This document shows, piece by piece, positions 60,801 to 64,000 of a DNA stretch of 64,000 bases. The notes beneath the pieces are model-generated. The model was not told where the DNA came from and made no database searches. It worked only from the letters and a program-made list of their open reading frames with translations. The position numbers and the translations under genes are program-made. The first letter of the stretch is position 1, and every line of letters starts with the position of its first letter. The stretch covers positions 816,001 to 880,000 of the forward strand of contig JALECJ010000255.1 of assembly GCA_023515745.1 (NCBI GenBank), written 5' to 3'. This DNA comes from Amoeboaphelidium protococcarum. Its lineage: Eukaryota > Aphelidiomycota > Aphelidea.

Positions 60801-61587
60801 TCAGAGGTGACGTGCTATCAATGGACGAACAGTCAACTATAAAGTCTGCAATATTCTACTCCACAGGACACTTCAATCCTAGTGAATCAAAATAAGACGC
60901 CACTTCAGTAGTAGCACCAGCATAACATAAACTGCCTTATGAGAGAAGTACAACATTGTCCAGCAGGTCGAAAATGTCTCTCCTTGGCTAATGAATGCTC
61001 ATTACAATAGTGTGACCATCTACAGCCAATCTCTTTAGTACCTACACCAGGTGAAGAGCCATATAAGCGTCCAGTCCGCTAGTGCACTCGTCCAAAAATA
61101 TAACTGAACATTTCTACAAGCACTAAATAGCCACAGATGTGCGTCTCCTCTGCCCACCAGATACACCACGTTGTAAAGAGTCTCCAATAATGGTATCTGC
61201 ACATTCACTCAAATCCAGCTCGTGCATAACTTGGGTGACCAATGACTAATAGTCAGCACGTTCTAAATCAGGTACCAACAGTCTAGCAGAGTAGAATAGC
61301 GTCTCCTTCACAGTAAGATACGGCAGCAGATAATCATTCTACTGACAGTAGCCAATCTTGCCAGACTTCCGCCCACCATTAAACAATATCTCCCCGCTGT
61401 ACGGAAGCGGAAATCTACCAGCAAGAACATTTAGGAGAGATGTCTTTGAAGAGCCACTGCCTCCCATCAGAGCCGTAAGTGAGCCAGCCTTAAACTCCAA
61501 GTTGATGTCATTCAGCAAACGCTTACCCGACGAGACTGCAACATTCAAATTGCTCACCTTAATGGAGACTGGTGTTACTGATGTCAT
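57892..61587 (-). CDS. Full-length ABCG (White/PDR-like) transporter
   Basis: A single frame of 1231 residues from ATG 61587 to TGA 57892 contains two nucleotide-binding and two membrane domains (NBD-TMD-NBD-TMD). NBD1 has Walker A GGSGSSKTS, signature VSGGQRRRTS and Walker B VIFLDECTSGLDA. NBD2 (from about residue 650) has GSSGSGKSS, ISGGQARRLS and VLLLDECTTGLDA. Each half has about 600 residues with five or six membrane segments after the NBD, the reverse order typical of subfamily G. Both halves look catalytically competent, unlike fungal PDR pumps where one NBD is degenerate. Walker B reads LDEC instead of the common LDEP in both halves. Lipid, sterol or drug export is the usual role; the substrate cannot be predicted. 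Confidence 0.9.
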
Positions 61588-61955
61588 TCTATAAGATACG
61601 ATGAATAAGTATTCTTATTAATGCAAGTATTGAGATGCTAAGGAGGAGAAGAAGAAGAAGAAGAAGGAAGTCAATTGAAGATGAGCAGCATGAATTTCAG
61701 CTAAGCATTGTTTGTTTGATGAGACTCAGATCGGATTTGTGGCTTATCGTCAAACAATTCGTCATTGATTTTTTGAAAGCCTCGTCGCGATCACGTGGCT
61801 CGATTCGGCTTTGAAACAATATCTATCTTATGAGTCGGCTAGCTGACGTGGAAGTGTTAGCAATTGAGGTAATCATGAGTAAATACTACTCAATGACCCT
61901 TTTTATTGTGAGATGTTTGCGTTATGGCATTAGATTTAGTGGATACAAGTCTTGA
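61588..61955. other. Intergenic stretch upstream of the ABCG gene
   Basis: About 370 bp between the ABCG start and the decayed Fanzor-like sequence. A (GAA)n-like purine run lies at 61643-61666. It must include the ABCG promoter. The plus-strand frame that continues into the Fanzor-like relic begins within its right part but is closed by TGA at 61953. Confidence 0.4.
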
Positions 61956-63043
61956 ATTAATGGTCATAGAGCAACGTTGATGCTTGGCGACGTCGTCCAT
62001 TAGATCAATGATTTTCGCGTCTATATTGATACTCGTTGTGTCGATGGACCACGTAACATGTCCAAGAATGATGCCAATAGCATTGAGAACAGAGTGGAAG
62101 TTGCAATAGATATGGGGCTGAATCGACCTGTTGCTGTATTCAGGCCCTCTAAAGCCCAGCCTAATAGGCCAAAGGAATAGAATAACTTTAAAGACGCCCA
62201 TGCGTTCACTCTGTTGTTTGAGAGTTGGACAGAAAATGGCTGGTAGATAGTAGCTGTTGCAGTAAACGCGTGGTGTTCTAAACTTTGACGAGTCCATACG
62301 CCCCTTTGTTTCAACTATAACAAAGAACCATTGTGCAAGTGTGTATAATAGTCCAGTATTTAATAATAATAAATATAAGACGACTATCAATTTGAGGAAG
62401 AAAGTGCAGTGTTTTCTTTTGTTGGTTTTTACTATATAAATGTATGGTATGTGGAGATGAGGAATGTTCCTCATTTAGTTCAATTCCAGTAGAGAGTCTC
62501 TCTTTATGTTGATTTGACCTGACTCTAATGCTTTTGGATTAGTTGTGAAGGCATCAACATAAGACCTGAATAGTTAAATGTAGCTGTATTCTTCAGTTGA
62601 AGCTTTGCAGTTTTAGTTTGACTAAGAATATCACAGAAGACGTGTCTACTCCTAATGAAGTGCGTTTACGGCCAGCTGAGGTCTCAAAACAGAGGCCGGT
62701 ATTATGTCTATGTGGAGACTTCTACTGCTAGAATGAGGGAATTAATATCAAATATTGTCAAAAAGACTTTATTCGCATACTAGTTTAGTATGCGGTGGTA
62801 TATATTGTTGTGTCAGAGCTTCGCACATCTAATCTCTGCTGTGAGTGCCTTAGAAAGTCTATTGTGGCATTCTTTGTCACACACTTCGACATATAAGACT
62901 GTCCCTGTTGTGGCAAAAGGTACGATGCAGATTAGCTGGACGTAGCTGGTGGCTTAGCGTAACCGTTAGAGGAAACTTCCGAATTGATAATAAGAACCCG
63001 ACCGAAAGGTACACCTATGTCAGTAGTAATGTAGCTTGTATGA
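61956..63043 (+). pseudogene. Fanzor-like nuclease relic (third family member)
   Basis: Two plus-strand segments in different frames, separated by TGAs, resemble the nuclease half of a Fanzor. The first (61956-62288) includes VEVAIDMGLNRPVAVFRPS, comparable to the RuvC-I Asp segment, although the usual Pro is Met. The second (about 62570-63043) includes CGDFYCQNEGINIKYC, then VVYIVVSELRTSNLCCEC, matching the E(F/L)xTS-zinc-ribbon block with its glutamate and first Cys pair, and CPCCGKRYDADQLDVAGGLA, matching the second Cys pair and RuvC-III Asp. The spacing between blocks suits the family. TGA breaks at 62286, 62546 and 62567 and the frame change make it non-functional as one protein. The assignment of the second segment is stronger than that of the first. 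Confidence 0.55.
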
Positions 63044-63073
63044 ATAAAAGTTCATTTATCATTTCAGATTACT

Positions 63074-64000
63074 TCAATTTTTACCAGCTAAAAAACCTCT
63101 TAAACTCTTCATTTCATCAGACACGCCACCGCCAGATGACAGGGAAGCATTAGAACCGAAGCGACTTCTGGGACTCAGCTCAGAAGGAGCTAAACCGGCG
63201 CGATACTCCAACTTGACACGAATCTATCCATTATCACCGTTCAGAAGTTAACCAGGAGATGAAGTGAAATCGACAACTTGTAAATTCTCGGATTCGTGTT
63301 AAGCATTAGCAAAAAGCTGCCAAACATCAAGCTACAGATCTCCTATATCTACGGCATTTCCAAATGTATTATGATCTCTGATGCCGAGACTAATTATCAG
63401 ACCGTCATCCTTCTTCACGGAGACGGGCAGCACAAACTATTCATTAAACACTGGATTCAAATTCTTCTTCACATGCTTAGTCTTGAAGTGAACCTTCTCC
63501 AGCACATCCTTACTACCACCAACACCATGGAATAAGCTTCTCTTTTCCGAGTGCTGATTATTAGCCTGGTTCTGATCCTCTTTGCGACTAAACTTGACTT
63601 TAACAAACGGGTCACTACTGCCATTTTTGTCAACCGCTTTCAAACTCATGCATTCAACAACAGTCACCAAAAGGGTGCCGTTCTCACTCAAAGACTGCGT
63701 AGAATTTTATAAACTTGTATTCAAACCGCCGATAGGAGCAAGTGCAGATGGTTCAGGCACAGTCTTCTACAAATCGCCTACATTCTTACCAGCTGCATTT
63801 TCAAGAGGAGCGTCAGCTTGTTTAGCAGGTAAATTGTCAACTACTGGTGGTTCGGTATCACTCTGACCGCTGAATTCATAACTGGATGCCACAGAAGTTA
63901 TTGACATGGCACCCTCAGCCTTCTTTTTCTCCTTATTGCTCCTCTTGAAATGCATCATCTTCTAAGCGGCCAACGCCGTGCCACTGATCAGACCAACAGC
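63074..64000 (-). CDS. C2-domain protein, C-terminal part (gene continues past right edge)
   Basis: The frame ends at TGA 63074 and is open to the window edge, giving at least 308 residues. A short hydrophobic run (AVGLISGTALAA) at the edge is followed by basic residues (MMHFKRSNKEKKK) and an Ala/Ser-rich linker. A C2 domain follows: LLVTVVECMSLKAVDKNGSS with DPFVKVKF, then KTKHVKKNLNPVFNEQFVLP and ISLGIRDHNTFGNAVDIGDL. Asp residues in the first loop (DKNGSSDPF) and second loop (RDHN) could bind calcium. After the domain a Ser/Gly-rich tail contains SPRSRFGSNASLSS. It may be the end of a tricalbin/extended-synaptotagmin-type tether, but the N-terminal part needed to decide is outside the window. 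Confidence 0.78.

Noticed and set aside
61890-62474. 194-codon minus-strand ORF opposite the Fanzor-like relic
   Set aside because: No recognisable content, whereas the plus strand carries the RuvC-like and zinc-ribbon segments.
1-64000. Reading TGA as Trp or another amino acid
   Set aside because: Every well-identified gene stops at TGA at the expected length. In-frame TGAs occur only in regions with other signs of decay.
1-64000. tRNA genes, including suppressor-type tRNA-Gln
   Set aside because: No T-arm-like GTTCGAATC or cloverleaf was found by eye; sequences such as TTCGAATAC near 40468 lie within coding regions.

Overview
The window is nuclear DNA of a gene-dense eukaryote that reads TAA and TAG as glutamine and uses TGA as its only stop. 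About twenty long reading frames carry many in-frame TAA/TAG codons, often inside glutamine runs mixed with CAA/CAG, and close on TGA. Introns are mostly 49-72 nt, GT-AG, and in 9 of the roughly 24 genes. The gene set (Dbl-type RhoGEF, mitofusin, COX10, IFT172, Rictor with a possible HR1 segment, AF9-type YEATS protein, fused two-domain fluoride channel) describes a mitochondriate, ciliated or flagellated cell with Rho signalling. Together with the code this suggests an early-branching, zoosporic relative of Fungi (aphelid-like) more than a ciliate. That placement is inference.

Layout. 1-8.0 kb is accessory DNA. It holds a Fanzor gene running off the left edge (minus strand), a decayed receptor-kinase gene, and a 2.8-kb element (5078-7896) with mariner-like terminal inverted repeats flanked by TA, carrying one complete intron-containing Fanzor gene and no transposase. 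8.0-30.3 kb is housekeeping: a twin-PH protein, mitofusin, NUF2, histidyl-tRNA synthetase (probably dual targeted), a CMC4-like CX9C protein, an ER J-protein, a fluoride exporter, an SH3-SH3-DH-PH-C2 intersectin-like GEF, a ubiquitin-fold protein, ITPK1, a low-complexity protein, a YEATS protein and a Pro/His-rich membrane protein. At 30.6-32.4 kb a coiled-coil gene has an 874-bp non-autonomous element inside its first intron; its 27-bp inverted repeats match the ends of the Fanzor element. 32.5-55.3 kb continues with COX10, a YTH RNA reader, IFT172, DNA polymerase delta, a CLC antiporter, an SMP lipid-transfer protein and Rictor.

55.3-64 kb again mixes decayed DNA with genes. An unrecognised ORF and broken frames (55.8-57.7 kb) precede a full-length ABCG transporter; then come the remains of a third Fanzor-like gene (about 62.0-63.0 kb) and a C2-domain protein cut by the right edge.

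The most interesting system is the Fanzor family: two intact or apparently intact genes, one relic, and a matching short element in a host intron. The intact genes use the host's reassigned glutamine codons, and the complete one needs a spliceosomal intron, so they have lived in this nuclear genome for some time. A GNRA-loop hairpin at the 3' end of the complete gene, next to the right terminal repeat, is a candidate part of its guide RNA.
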